From Chrysogorgia sp. JL179-B06 (taxonomy: Eukaryota > Cnidaria > Anthozoa > Scleralcyonacea > Chrysogorgiidae): a stretch of 64,000 bases of DNA. The position numbers were made by a program, and so were the translations under genes. The notes below the pieces were generated by a model, which saw only the letters and a program-made list of their open reading frames with translations, searched no databases and was not told the DNA's origin. Shown here in pieces: positions 31,001 to 44,500 of the stretch; positions within the stretch are counted from its first letter, which is position 1; each line of letters opens with the position of its first letter. The stretch is from NCBI GenBank assembly GCA_035772405.1, contig JAYKKM010000428.1, positions 901,001-965,000 of the forward strand, given 5' to 3'.

Positions 31001-34000
31001 TCTGACGAAGGAGCTTCGCTATGTTTCTCTTTCTGACAAAGGAATTTCGTTACGTTTCACTCCCTGACGAAGGACCTTCGTTATGTTTCACTCGCTGACG
31101 AAGGACCTTCGTTACGTTTCACTCTGTGACGAAGGACCTTCGTTATGTTTCACTCTCTGACGAAGGACCCTTCGTAAAGTTTCACTCCCTGACAAAGGAC
31201 CCTTCGTTATGTTTCACTCCCTGACAAAGGACCCTTCGTTATGTTTCACTTTCTGACGAAGGACCTTCGTTATGTTTCACTCTGTGACGAAGGACCCTTC
31301 GTTATTTTTCTCTCTCTGACGTTCGTTATGTTTCACTGTCTGACGAAGGATCTTCGTTATGTTTCACTCTGTGACGAAGGACCTTCGTTATGTTTCACTC
31401 TGTGACGAAGGACCCTTCGTTATTTTTCTCTCTCTGACGTTCGTTATGTTTCACTGTCTGACGAAGGATCTTCGTTATGTTTCACTCTGTGACGAAGGAC
31501 CTTCGTTATGTTTCACTCTGTGACGAAGGACCCATCGTTATTTTTCTCTCTCTGACGAAGGACCCTTCGTTATGTTTCACTCTCTGACGAAGGATCTTCG
31601 TTATCTTACACTCCCTGACGAAGGACCCTTTGTTATGTTTCACTCTGTGACGAAGGACCCTTCGTTATGTTTCACTCTCTGACGAAGGACGCTTCGTTAT
31701 ATTTCACTCTCTGACGAAGGACCCTTCGTTGTTTCTCTCTCTGACGAAGGACCCTTCGTTATGTTTCATTCTCTGACGAAGGACCCTTCGCTAATCTTCT
31801 CTCTCTGACGAAGGACCCTTCGTTATTTTTCACTCTGACGAAGGACCCTTCGTTATGTTTCAATCTCTGACGAAGGATCTTCGTTATTTTTCACTCTCTG
31901 ACAAAGGACCTTCCTTTTGTTTCTCTCTCTGACGAAGGACCTTCGTTATGTTTCACTTTCTGACGAAGGACCTTCGTTATGTTTTACTTTCTGTCATTAT
32001 ATTTCAATCTCTGACGGAGGACCATCGTTACGTTTCACTCGCTGACGAAGGACCTTCGTTATAGTCTTCTCTCTCTGACGAAGGAGCTTCGCCGCTATGT
32101 TTCTCTTTCTGACAAAGGAATTTCGTTACGTTTCACTCCCTGACGAAGGACCTTCGTTATGTTTCACTCGCTGACGAAGGACCTTCGTTACGTTTCACTC
32201 TGTGACGAAGGACCTTCGTTATGTTTCACTCTCTGACGAAGGACCCTTCGTAAAGTTTCACTCCCTGACAAAGGACGCTTCGTTATGTTTCACTCCCTGA
32301 CAAAGGACCCTTCGTTATGTTTCACTTTCTGACGAAGGACCTTCGTTATGTTTCACTCTGTGACGAAGGACCCTTCGTTATTTTTCTCTCTCTGACGTTC
32401 GTTATGTTTCACTCTCTGACGAAGGACCTTCGTTATGTTTCACTGTCTGACGAAGGATCTTCGTTATGTTACACACCCTGACGAAGGACCTTCGTTATGT
32501 TTCACTCTGTGACGAAGGACCCTTCGTTATTTTTCTCTCTCTGACGAAGGACCCTTCGTTATGTTTCACTCTCTGACGAAGGATCTTCGTTATTTACACT
32601 CCCTGACGAAGGACCCTTTGTTATGTTTCACTCTGTGACGAAGGACCTTCGTTATGTTTCACTCTCTGACGAAGGACCCTTCGTAAAGTTTCACTCCCTG
32701 ACAAAGGACCCTTCGTTATGTTTCACTCCCTGACAAAGGACCCTTCGTTATGTTTCACTTTCTGACGAAGGACCTTCGTTATGTTTCACTCTGTGACGAA
32801 GGACCCTTCGTTATTTTTCTCTCTCTGACGTTCGTTATGTTTCACTGTCTGACGAAGGATCTTCGTTATGTTTCACTCTGTGACGAAGGACCTTCGTTAT
32901 GTTTCACTCTGTGACGAAGGACCCTTCGTTATTTTTCTCTCTCTGACGTTCGTTATGTTTCACTGTCTGACGAAGGATCTTCGTTATGTTTCACTCTGTG
33001 ACGAAGGACCTTCGTTATGTTTCACTCTGTGACGAAGGACCCTTCGTTATTTTTCCTCTCTGACGAAGGACCCTTCGTTATGTTTCACTCTCTGACGAAG
33101 GATCTTCGTTATCTTACACTCCCTGACGAAGGACCCTTTGTTATGTTTCACTCTGTGACGAAGGACCCTTCGTTATGTTTCACTCTCTGACGAAGGACGC
33201 TTCGTTATATTTCACTCTCTGACGAAGGACCCTTCGTTGTTTCTCTCTCTGACGAAGGACCCTTCGTTATGTTTCATTCTCTGACGAAGGACCCTTCGCT
33301 AATCTTCTCTCTCTGACGAAGGACCCTTCGTTATTTTTCACTCTGACGAAGGACCCTTCGTTATGTTTCAATCTCTGACGAAGGATCTTCGTTATTTTTC
33401 ACTCTCTGACAAAGGACCTTCCTTTTGTTTCTCTCTCTGACGAAGGACCTTCGTTATGTTTCACTTTCTGACGAAGGACCTTCGTTATGTTTTACTTTCT
33501 GTCATTATATTTCAATCTCTGACGGAGGACCATCGTTACGTTTCACTCGCTGACGAAGGACCTTCGTTATAGTCTTCTCTCTCTGACGAAGGAGCTTCGC
33601 CGCTATGTTTCTCTTTCTGACAAAGGAATTTCGTTACGTTTCACTCCCTGACGAAGGACCTTCGTTATGTTTCACTCGCTGACGAAGGACCTTCGTTACG
33701 TTTCACTCTGTGACGAAGGACCTTCGTTATGTTTCACTCTCTGACGAAGGACCCTTCGTAAAGTTTCACTCCCTGACAAAGGACGCTTCGTTATGTTTCA
33801 CTCCCTGACAAAGGACCCTTCGTTATGTTTCACTTTCTGACGAAGGACCTTCGTTATGTTTCACTCTGTGACGAAGGACCCTTCGTTATTTTTCTCTCTC
33901 TGACGTTCGTTATGTTTCACTCTCTGACGAAGGACCTTCGTTATGTTTCACTGTCTGACGAAGGATCTTCGTTATGTTTCACTCTGTGACGAAGGACCCT

Positions 34001-37000
34001 TCGTTATTTTTCTCTCTCTGACGAAGGACCCTTCGTTATGTTTCACTCTCTGACGAAGGATCTTCGTTATTTACACTCCCTGACGAAGGACCCTTTGTTA
34101 TGTTTCACTCTGTGACGAAGGACCCTTCGTTATGTTTCACTCTCTGACGAAGGACGCTTCGTTATATTTCACTCTCTGACGAAGGACCCTTCGTTATGTT
34201 TCTCTCTCTGAGGAAGGACCCTTCGTTATGTTTCATTCTCTGACGAAGGACCCTTCGCTAATCTTCTCTCTCTGACGAAGGACCCTTCGTTATTTTTCAC
34301 TCTGACGAAGGACCCTTCGTTATGTTTCAATGTCTGACGAAGGATCTTCGTTATTTTTCACTCTCTGACAAAGGACCTTCCTTTTGTTTCTCTCTCTGAC
34401 GAAGGACCTTCGTTAATCTTCTCTCTCTGACAAAGGACCTTCGTTATGTTTCGCTCTGATGAAGGAGCTTCGCTGTTTCACTCTGCCGTAGGACATTCGT
34501 TATGTTTCACTCCTGGACGAAGGACCTTCGTTATGTTTCTCTCTCTGACAAAAGACCTTCGTTTTGTTTCTCTCTCTGAGGAAAGATCTTCGTTATAGTC
34601 TTCTCTCTCTGACAATGCACCGTTATGTTTCACTCTCTTACCAAGGACCTTCGTTATGTTTCAATGTCTGACGAAGGATCTTTGTTATGTTTCACTCCCT
34701 GACGAAGGACCTTCGTTATGTTTCACTCTGTGACGAAGGACCCTTCGTTATGTTTCACTCTGTGACGAAGGACCCTTCGCTAATCTTCTCTCTCTGACGA
34801 AGGACCCTTCGTTATTTTTCACTCTCTGACGAAGGACCCTTCGTTATTTTTCACTCTCTGACGAAGGACCCTTCGTTATGTTTCTCTCTCTGACGAAGGA
34901 CCCTTCGTTATGTTTCACTCTCTGACGAAGGACGCTTCGTTATATTTCACTCTCTGACGAAGGACCCTTCGTTATGTTTCTCTCTCTGAGGAAGGACCCT
35001 TCGTTATGTTTCATTCTCTGACGAAGGACCCTTCGCTAATCTTCTCTCTCTGACGAAGGACCCTTCGTTATTTTTCACTCTGACGAAGGACCCTTCGTTA
35101 TGTTTCAATGTCTGACGAAGGATCTTCGTTATTTTTCACTCGCTGACAAAGGACCTTCCTTTTGTTTCTCTCTCTGACGAAGGACCTTCGTTAATCTTCT
35201 CTCTCTGACAAAGGACCTTCGTTATGTTTCGCTCTGATGAAGGAGCTTCGCTATGTTTCACTCTCTGCCGTAGGACATTCGTTATGTTTCACTCCCGGAC
35301 GAAGGACCTTCGTTATGTTTCTCTCTCTGACAAAAGACCTTCGTTTCATGTCTCGCTCGTTTTTTCTTCTCTCTGACGTTCTTTTTTTCTTCTCTTATCG
35401 TTATGTTTCACTCCTCTGACGAAGGACCTTCGTTATGTTTTCACTCTGACGAAGGTTTCGCTCTTCTTCTCTCTCTGACGAAGGACCCTTCGTTATGTTT
35501 CTCTCTCTGACGAAGGACCCTTCGTTATGTTTCATCTCTGACGAAGGACCCTTCGTTATGTTTCTCTCTCTGACGAAGGACCCTTCGTTATGTTTTCATT
35601 CACTCTCTGACGAAGGACCCTTCGTTATGTTTCACTCTGACGAAGGACCCTTCGTTATGTTTCAATGTCTGACGAAGGATCTTCGTTATTTTTCACTCTC
35701 TGACAAAGGACCTTCCTTTTGTTTCTCTCTCTGACGAAGGACCTTCGTTATGTTTCACTTTCTGACGAAGGACCTTCGTTATGTTTTACTTTCTGACGTT
35801 ATGTTCTTCTCTCTTCGTTTTTTTTCTCTCGTATGTTTCACTCGCTGACGAAGGATCTTCGTTATAGTCTTCTCTCTCTGACGAAGGACCGTTATGTTTC
35901 TCTCTCTGACGAAGGAGCTTCGCCGCTGTTTCTCTTTCTGACGAAGGAATTTCGTTGCGTTTCACTCGCTGACGAAGGACCTTCGTTATGTTTCTCTCTC
36001 TGACGAAGGACTTCGTTATGTTTCTCTCTGACGAAGAAGCTTCGCTTTCGTTATATTCACTCTCTGACGGACCTTCGTTACTCACTCTCTGACGAAGGAC
36101 CTTCGTTATGTTTCTCTCTCTGACGAAGGACCTTCGTTATGTTTCTCTCTCTGACGAAGGACCTTCGTTATGTTTTTTCTTTCTGACTCCTGACCTTCGT
36201 TATGTTTCTCTCTCTGACGAAGGACCTTCGTTATGTTTTCACTCTCTGACAAAGGACCTTCGTTATGTTCTCTCTCTGACAAAGGACCTTCGTTATGTTT
36301 CTGACGAAGGACCTTCGTTATGTTTCTCTCTGACGGGACCTTCGTTATGTTCTCTCTGACGAAGGACCTTCGTTATGTTTCACTCTCTGACGAAGGACCT
36401 TCGTTATGTTTCTCTCTCTCTGACGAAGGACCTTCGTTATGTTTCACTCTCTGACGAAGGACCTTCGTTATGTTCTCACTCTGACGTTATTCGTTCTCTC
36501 TCTCCCTGACGACCTTCGTTATGTTTCTCTTCTCTTTCTTTATTTTTCTCTCTGACGAAGGACCCTTTGTTTCACTCTCTCTTCGAATGTTTTCGTTTCT
36601 TTCTCTCCTCTGACGAAGGACCCTTCGTTATTGTTTCACTCTCTGACGACCCTTCGTTATTTTTCACTCTCTGACGAAGGACCTTCTTTTGTTTCACTCT
36701 CTGACCTTCGTTTTCTTTCTCTCTCTGACGAAGGACCCTTCGTTATGTTTCACTCTGTGACGAAGGACCCTTCGTTATTTTTCTCTCTCTGACGAAGGAC
36801 CCTTCGTTATCTTTCACTCTGACGAAGGAAGGACCCTTCGTTATGTTTCACTCTCTGACGAAGGACCCTTCGTTATCTTTTCACTCTCTGACGAAGGACC
36901 CTTCGTTATTTTTCTCACTCTGACGAAGGACCCTTCGTTATGTTTCAATGTCTGACGAAGGATCTTCGTTATTTTTCACTCTCTGACAAAGGACCTTCCT

Positions 37001-40000
37001 TTTGTTTCTCTCTCTGACGAAGGACCTTCGTTATGTTTTACTTTCTGACGAAGGATATTCGTTATGTTTTTCTCTGCCACGAAGGACCTTGATTATATTT
37101 CAATCTCTGACGGAGGACCATCGTTACGTTTCACTCGCTGACGAAGGACCTTCGTTATAGTCTTCTCTCTCTGACGAAGGACCGTTATGTTTCTCTCTCT
37201 GACGAAGGAGCTTCGCCGCTATGTTTCTCTTTCTGACGAAGGAATTTCGTGCGTTTCACTCGCTGACGAAGGACCTTCGTTATGTTTCTCTCTCTGACGA
37301 AGGACTTTCGTTATGTTTCCCTCCGACGAAGAAGCTTCGCTGTTTCACTCTTTGACGGACCTTCGTTAATCTTCTCTCTCTCTGACGAAGGACCTTCGTT
37401 ATGTTTCTCTCTCTGACGAAGGACCTTCGTTATGTTTCACTTTCCGACGAAGGACCTTCGTTATGTTTTACTTTCTGACAAAGGACCTTCGTTTTGTTTC
37501 TCTCTCTGACGAAGGACCTTCGTTAGTTCGTTATGTGTCACTCCCTGACGAAGGACCTTCGTTATGTTTTACTTTCTGACAAAGGACCTTCGTTAATCTT
37601 CTCTCTCTGACGAAGGACCTTCGTTATGTGTCACTCCCTGACGAAGGACCTTCGTTATGTTTTACTTTCTGACAAAGGACCTTCGTTATGTTTCTCTCTA
37701 TGACGAAGGACTTTCGTTATGTTTCCCTCTGACCAAGGAGCTTCGCTGTTTCACTCTTTGACGGACCTTCGTTATATTTCTCTCTCTGACGAAGGACCTT
37801 TGTTATGTTTCACTTTCTGACGAAGGACCTTCGTTATGTTTTACTTTCTGACAAAGAACCTTCGTTTTGTTTCTCTCTCTGACGAAGGACCTTCGTTATG
37901 TGTCACTCCCTGACGACGGACATTCGTTGTTTTTCTCTGACGAAGGACCTTCGTTAATCTTCTCTCTCTGACGAAGGACCTTCGTTATGTTTGGCTCTGA
38001 TGAAGGAGCTTCGCTATGTTTCACTCTCTGGCGTAGGACATTCGTTATGTTTCACTCCCGGACGAAGGACCTTCGTTATGTTTCTCTCTCTCACAAAAGA
38101 CCTTCGTTTTGTTTCTCTCTCTGAGGAAAGATCTTCGTTATAGTCTTCTCTCTCTGACAATGCACCGTTATGTTTCACTCTCTTACGAAGGACCTTCGTT
38201 ATGTTTCAATGTCTGACGAAGGATCTTCGTTATGTTTCACTCCCTGACGAAGGACCTTCGTTATGTTTCACTCTGTGACGAAGGACCCTTCGTTATGTTT
38301 CACTCTGTGACGAAGGACCCTTCGCTAATCTTCACTCTCTTCGTTATTTTTCACTCTCTGACAAAGGACCTTCCTTTTGTTTCACTCTCTGACAAAGGAC
38401 CTTCGTTTTCTTTCTCTCTCTCTCTGACGAAGGAACCTTCGTTATGTTTCACTCTGTGGGTAAGTCTGCCAACACTAAATTGTCTCGCGACGAAGGACCC
38501 TTCGTTATTTTCTCTCTCTGACGAAGGACCCTTCGTTATGTTTCACTCTCTGACGAAGGATCTTCGTTATGTTACACTCCCTGACGAAGGACCCTTCGTT
38601 ATGTTTCACTCTGTGACGAAGGACCCTTCGTTATGTTTCATTCTCTGACGAAGGACCCTTCGCTAATCTTCTCTCTCTGACGAAGGACCCTTCGTTATTT
38701 TTCACTCTCTGACGAAGGACCTTCGTTGTGTTTCACTTTCTGACGAAGGACCGTCGTTATGTTTTACTTTCTGACGAAGGACATTCGTTATGTTTTTCTC
38801 TCTGACGAAGGACCTTCATTATATTTCAATCTCTGACGGAGTACCATCGTTACGTTTCACTCGCTGACGAAGGACCTTCGTTATAGTCTTCTCTCTCTGA
38901 CGAAGGACCGTTACGTTTCTCTCTCTGACGAAGGAGCATCGCCGCTATGTTTCTCTTTCTGACGAAGGAATTTCGTCGCTTTTCACTCGCTGACGAAGGA
39001 CCTTCGTTATGTTTCTCTCTCTGACGAAGGACTTTCGTTATGTTTCCCTCTGACGAAGGAGCTTCGCTGTTTCACTCTTTGACGGACCTTCGTTAATCTT
39101 CTCTCTCTGACGAAGGACCTTCGTTATGTTTCACTATCTGACGAAGGATCTTCGTTATGTTGCACTCCCTGACGAAGGACCCTTCGTTATGTTTCACTCT
39201 GTGACGAAGGACCTTCGTTATGTTTTACTTTCTGAAGGACATTCGTTATGTTTTTCTCTCTGACGAAGGACCTTCATTATATTTCAATCTCTGACGGAGG
39301 ACCATCGTTACGTTTCACTCGCTGACGAAGGACCTTCGTTATAGTCTTCTCTTTGACGAAGGACCGTTATGTTTCTCTCTCTGACGAAGGAGCTTCGCCG
39401 CTATGTTTCTCTTTCTGACGAAGGAATTTCGTTGCGTTTCACTCGCTGACGAAGGACCTTCGTTATGTTTCTCTCTCTGACGAAGGACTTTCGTTATGTT
39501 TCCCTCTGACCAAGGAGCTTCGCTGTTTCACTCTTTGACGGACCTTCGTTATATTTCTCTCTCTGACGAAGGACCTTTGTTATGTTTCACTTTCTGACGA
39601 AGGACCTTCGTTATGTTTTACTTTCTGACAAAGAACCTTCGTTTTGTTTCTCTCTCTGACGAAGGACCTTCGTTATGTGTCACTCCCTGACGACGGACAT
39701 TCGTTGTTTTTCTCTGACGAAGGACCTTCGTTAATCTTCTCTCTCTGACGAAGGACCTTCGTTATGTTTGGCTCTGATGAAGGAGCTTCGCTATGTTTCA
39801 CTCTCTGGCGTAGGACATTCGTTATGTTTCACTCCCGGACGAAGGACCTTCGTTATGTTTCTCTCTCTCACAAAAGACCTTCGTTTTGTTTCTCTCTCTG
39901 AGGAAAGATCTTCGTTATAGTCTTCTCTCTCTGACAATGCACCGTTATGTTTCACTCTCTTACGAAGGACCTTCGTTATGTTTCAATGTCTGACGAAGGA

Positions 40001-41032
40001 TCTTCGTTATGTTTCACTCCCTGACGAAGGACCTTCGTTATGTTTCACTCTGTGACGAAGGACCCTTCGTTATGTTTCACTCTGTGACGAAGGACCCTTC
40101 GCTAATCTTCACTCTCTAACAAAGGACCTTCCTTTTGTTTCACTCTCTGACAAAGGACCTTCGTTTTCTTTCTCTCTCTCTGACGAAGGAACCTTCGTTA
40201 TGTTTCACTCTGTGACGAAGGACCCTTCGTTATTTTTCACTCTCTGACGAAGGACCTTCGTTATGTTTCACTCTCTGACGAAGGACCTTCGTTATGTTTC
40301 ACTCCCTGACGAAGGACCTTCGTTATGTTTCACTGTCTGACGAAGGACCTTCGTTATGTTTCACTCCCTGACGAAGGACCTTCGTTATGTTTCACTCTGT
40401 GACGAAGGACCCTTCGTTATGTTTCACTCTGTGACGAAGAACCTTCGTTATGTTTCACTTTCTGACGAAGGACCTTCGTTATGTTTCACTCCCTGACGAA
40501 GGACCTTCGTTATGTTTCACTCCCTGACGAAGGACCTTCGTTGTGTTTCACTCTGTGACGAAGGACCCTTCGTTATGTTTCACTCTGTGACGAAGGACCT
40601 TCGTTATGTTTCACTCTGTGACGAAGGACCTTCGTTATGTTTCACTGTCTGACGAAGGACCTTCGTTATGTTTCACTCCCTGACGAAGGACCTTCGTTAT
40701 GTTTCACTGTCTGACGAAGGACCTTCGTTATGTTTCTCTCTAACGAAGGACCTTCGTTATGTTTCTCTCTCTGACGAAGGATCTTCGCTGTTTCACGCTC
40801 TGACAAAAGACCTTCGTTTTGTTTCTCTCTCTGACGAAGGACCTTCGTTAATCTTCTCTCTCTGACGAAGGACCTTCGTTATGTTTCACTCCCTGACGAA
40901 GGACCCTTCGTTATGTTTCACTCTCTGACGAAGGACGCTTCGCTAATCTTCTCTCTCTGACGAAGGATCCTTCGTTATGTTTCACTCTGTGACGAAGGAC
41001 CCTTCGTTATTTTTCACTCTCTGACGAAGGAC
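28065..41032. repeat. 13-kb palindromic ~32-bp satellite array
   Basis: About 400 copies of a ~32-bp unit: TCTCTCTGACGAAGGACC followed by TTCGTTATGTTTCA and a CT tract. The centre ACGAAGGACCTTCGT is a 15-base palindrome able to fold as a hairpin. Variants keep the two arms but change the middle (GGACCC, GGATC, GGAGC). Higher-order repeats: GACTAACGATCC marks recur at 28284, 29451 and 30642 (about 1.17-1.19 kb); GCCGCTATG marks at 32091 and 33599 (about 1.5 kb); a third period of about 1.78 kb links 38.03 and 39.80 kb. It fills the spacer between SNF8 and spartin. Short open frames inside are repeat products. Confidence 0.97.
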
Positions 41033-41071
41033 CTATCTTATACACCAATCATTTAGAGTAAGCACAACACT

Positions 41072-41077
41072 TTTATT
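41072..41077 (-). terminator. Candidate SNF8 poly(A) signal
   Basis: AATAAA on the minus strand, about 430 nt after the SNF8 stop and about 40 bp before the 13-kb array begins. It is the only canonical hexamer I noticed in this 3' flank. Confidence 0.4.
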
Positions 41078-41505
41078 ATAAAGCAATACGTTTTGCTGAC
41101 TTAACTTAGCAAAAGTGGGTTTCCATCCAAACTATATACTTTAGGAAGCTGGAATTCCTATATTGTATTAATGTTGTTTATGATATGGTTTGGCTCGTGA
41201 GCTGTGTCAATGCAGCTTTTCTGCATTCTGATTAAGTCCTGAGCGATTTTTATATACAATCTGGGAAAGACGGGGATGAAACAACTGAACTTTTAAAAAA
41301 TTGCCAAAAAATTGAGGAGATTTAAAAGAGACTGTAATAAAAACTTTATAAACCTCGTTTTGTGGGTCTTTACGGCAAAATGATCCCGCCCTAGGTCTTA
41401 TCACACACCTCGCACCTTCGTCGCTCGGTCTGTACTAAAAGACTGCGGGCTTGATAAGTTTGCTCAATAAGTCTTTAATATTGAAATAAATTATATTTTC
41501 TATAT

Positions 41506-41598
41506 CTATGTTTCTTTAAATAACCCAGGGAACCAGTATAAGCGTTCCTTTGTATCTTGGTCATCAGTCCATATCATCCCTTCTTGTATCATGTGTTC
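41506..41598 (-). CDS. SNF8: SNF8 last coding exon with stop
   Basis: 93 nt including TAG at 41508-41506, acceptor ttattttccag. Encodes EHMIQEGMIWTDDQ and ERLYWFPGLFKET-stop, as human LEHLLKEGLAWLD and HYWLPALF. The human tail beyond this point is not present. Confidence 0.94.
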   Translation of the reverse strand, partial: EHMIQEGMIWTDDQDTKERLYWFPGLFKET

Positions 41599-44500
41599 CT
41601 GGAAAATAAAAACCATTGAATGATTATTTTTTAAATGATCAAATGCCATCGAATATGGACATGGGTCTTATACATGATGAGATCATTTCTATAGGTTATC
41701 ACCACAAAGCCTCACTTGAACCATAGTCAATCGAGATATGGTCTGGAAACTCGGCAAACTTCAAAGCGACTATAATGAGCTACGTTTTGATGTTGAACCG
41801 TACCTTACACCGTGCACATCCTTTGTTTTAGGTTTATTAATATTTAAACAACACGGTTGAGCGATTAAACCCAAACGATTCCATTGGATGATTGCTTCAT
41901 TATACTAAAATACAATAGGTTCAGTGACCGTGCACCGTGCACAAAAGTGCATAAAGACGAACAAAAAGATAGAACAAAGACTTTAGCTGAGTTTCCAGAC
42001 AATATCTCGATTGATTATGAATTAAGATATCCGGGTGACAATCTTGGGGTGCTACTGCAATCAAGTTTTCACTTTTCCTTTTCTCTCCAGACTTCGGAAC
42101 TATAGTTCCCAAATAGATAATCTACTCGTATAAACAAATTTATTCTTGTACAAACTTTACAAGTACGGTACTTTATCAAGCTCCTCTGGTCTTACTAAAC
42201 GACTAAAAGGTACTGACGCAGACTCAAAACTCCTAATTCCCTCGAGTATATTTTGCGATAACAGAAACCACGCCAAATATCGCGTCAAAATTCAGACGAT
42301 CTATATCCATGATTTTACCTACGCTTCGCGTTCTCGCTGCCCGCCATAAGGTGGAAAAACGGAAGTGCGAAGATAAAAGGAAGCAATCTTCCTTGAATAT
42401 ACATTTTCCATGAGTATCAAAGAAATCAACGAAAGTGTGGCTTTGTTTGTACCACGGAACTTCATGGTGAAACAACTTAACCGTCTTAACGCTGATCCGT
42501 GCAGAGTTTCAACTCTATTTCAAAGTCATCAGCGTGAGCAATTGTGCTGCCAACTGTGAACAATGTTGTGCTGCACCCTCTGAAAAATGGTTGTTTAGCC
42601 AGAAGAACAATGTTGTCACAGCATTATTCAGCCATGAATACTTGTTAAAGATTCAGCAACAATGATAACAATTATAGTGAACATGCTTGTTATATTAATA
42701 TTGTTTTTCCTATTCCAACAGCCGTGAACAACCGTTGCAATGCTGATGATAATAGTCTTTTATTAGGAGAGCTTTCTCACAGTTATGTGATTTTCAGAAA
42801 CGTGCTAAATATTAAGATTAAAATCTAATTACAAAGTGAATAAAACAAAAAACAGAATCAAGACTAAAAATAATAACTACTAACAGTCAAATTGGTTAAA
42901 AACTCTTCTAAATATATTTCGTTTAAATAATCCTATACTAGATGTATTTCTGGTGTCTTTATTCAATATGTTCCAATCCTTTAGTGAGTGATAACACACT
43001 CTTTGCTTGCCCCAATTTCTTGTAACACATGGTAGTCTTAGCTTATCATTGTTCCTTGTATTATAACTATGAGTGTCCCTATTTGTTAATAACTTCATAG
43101 AGTGATCCGTAAGTCCATTGATATACATTTGAAGACATACATACAGCGATGATAAAATCACGTTGATAAAATCATACGTTGTTCTATAGGTTAAGCCACT
43201 TTAGAGTTTCTAGGGCATCAGTGGCTGAACTATGGAGTGGTTTGTCCCGAATAATCTTTGCGGGCTTGTTCTGCAAAACCTGTAGGTCATTCATAAGAGT
43301 CGCATTGTTCTTGTCGCCCCACACAAGGTCAGAATAGTCGAAAATTGGTAGTACAAATAGAAAAGCAATCGTGCAGTGAAAGGTAGCAATTTATTGATCT
43401 TACGTAACAGACTCAGACGTTGATTGTTAAGCAACATAGTTGTAACCTTGTTTAATAATATTGTTCAGTATGGTACATCTACACTGATGCAGTGAATATA
43501 GGAACTTGGAGTAGACAGACGATACATGGACGATTATCAAGCTCAAATCCTCAGAAAATATTTATGAATCCCGTACAAGAATTGAACCTTTCTGGGATTT
43601 GAGCTTGATGATCGTGTAAGTATCGATTGTTCATCCATGATAGCCGCATTGTTACTGTATTGTTCTAGTAACAACTTGTGTGATTGTAACTGTGTGGTCA
43701 GTTTCATTACCTGGAACATAACGCATGATAATAATATACGAAAACAAAACTGGCTTACTAAGACATGTAAAGCTCGGTTCTTATCCCATCCCAATTGTGA
43801 CGTGATAGTAGAAATAGAAATAAATGAAGTATCCTGTAAAATACAAAGGATATAATTCATATAAATGACTAATATTTTATAACTTATCCTTCTCCTTAAT
43901 ACTTGGAGAACGTTTTAGAATTGCAGAGGAAGGTTTTAGGACCATTGTTGTCTAGCCAGCCGCTAGCCTGCGAAGCAGACGTTTAGGGGTTGGCGAGGGG
44001 GCCGGGGCGAGGGAGCCGGGGCGGATGAAACGCCTGCACGAAAGACCAATATTTTTGGATTTCTACGTCCACCAGAAGACGCTAAATTCTGATTGGCTAA
44101 CTCAACTCATTAGTATTCAGGGGTTTTCTGTCAGGAAATAAACATTTAAAAATGGCGAGTTTAGAAAAACCAGTGTTGGTAGATGATTTTCTTTCGAAAG
44201 CTTTAACCGATCTTCAGTTCGTTGCTGGTCGTAGCTTTAAATTAAAACAGGAACAAAAGGTTGCAGCGAGGGAGCTGCTGGCAGGAAAAGATGTTTTGAT
44301 GGTATTACCAACAGGATTTGGCAATAGATTGATTATTGATTTAGTATATTTACCAGACGTTCGTGCGAGAGCGTGATTATCAAGCAGCTATTATTGTGAT
44401 TTCTACCTTGTCCTTGTCTTCAGGTGTTTCAACAGTGCTCTCTGGGCCTTCGGAGAATTCCTTCGACGATTCAGAATAAAGAGACTTACAGCTAGAGTGC

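Noticed and set aside
28065..41032. CRISPR array (palindromic repeats of regular length)
   Set aside because: No unique spacers, animal genome, no cas genes; it is a satellite.
44152..44376. Intact RecQ helicase gene
   Set aside because: Only the first motif is present, Walker A Lys is lost, and a frameshift follows.
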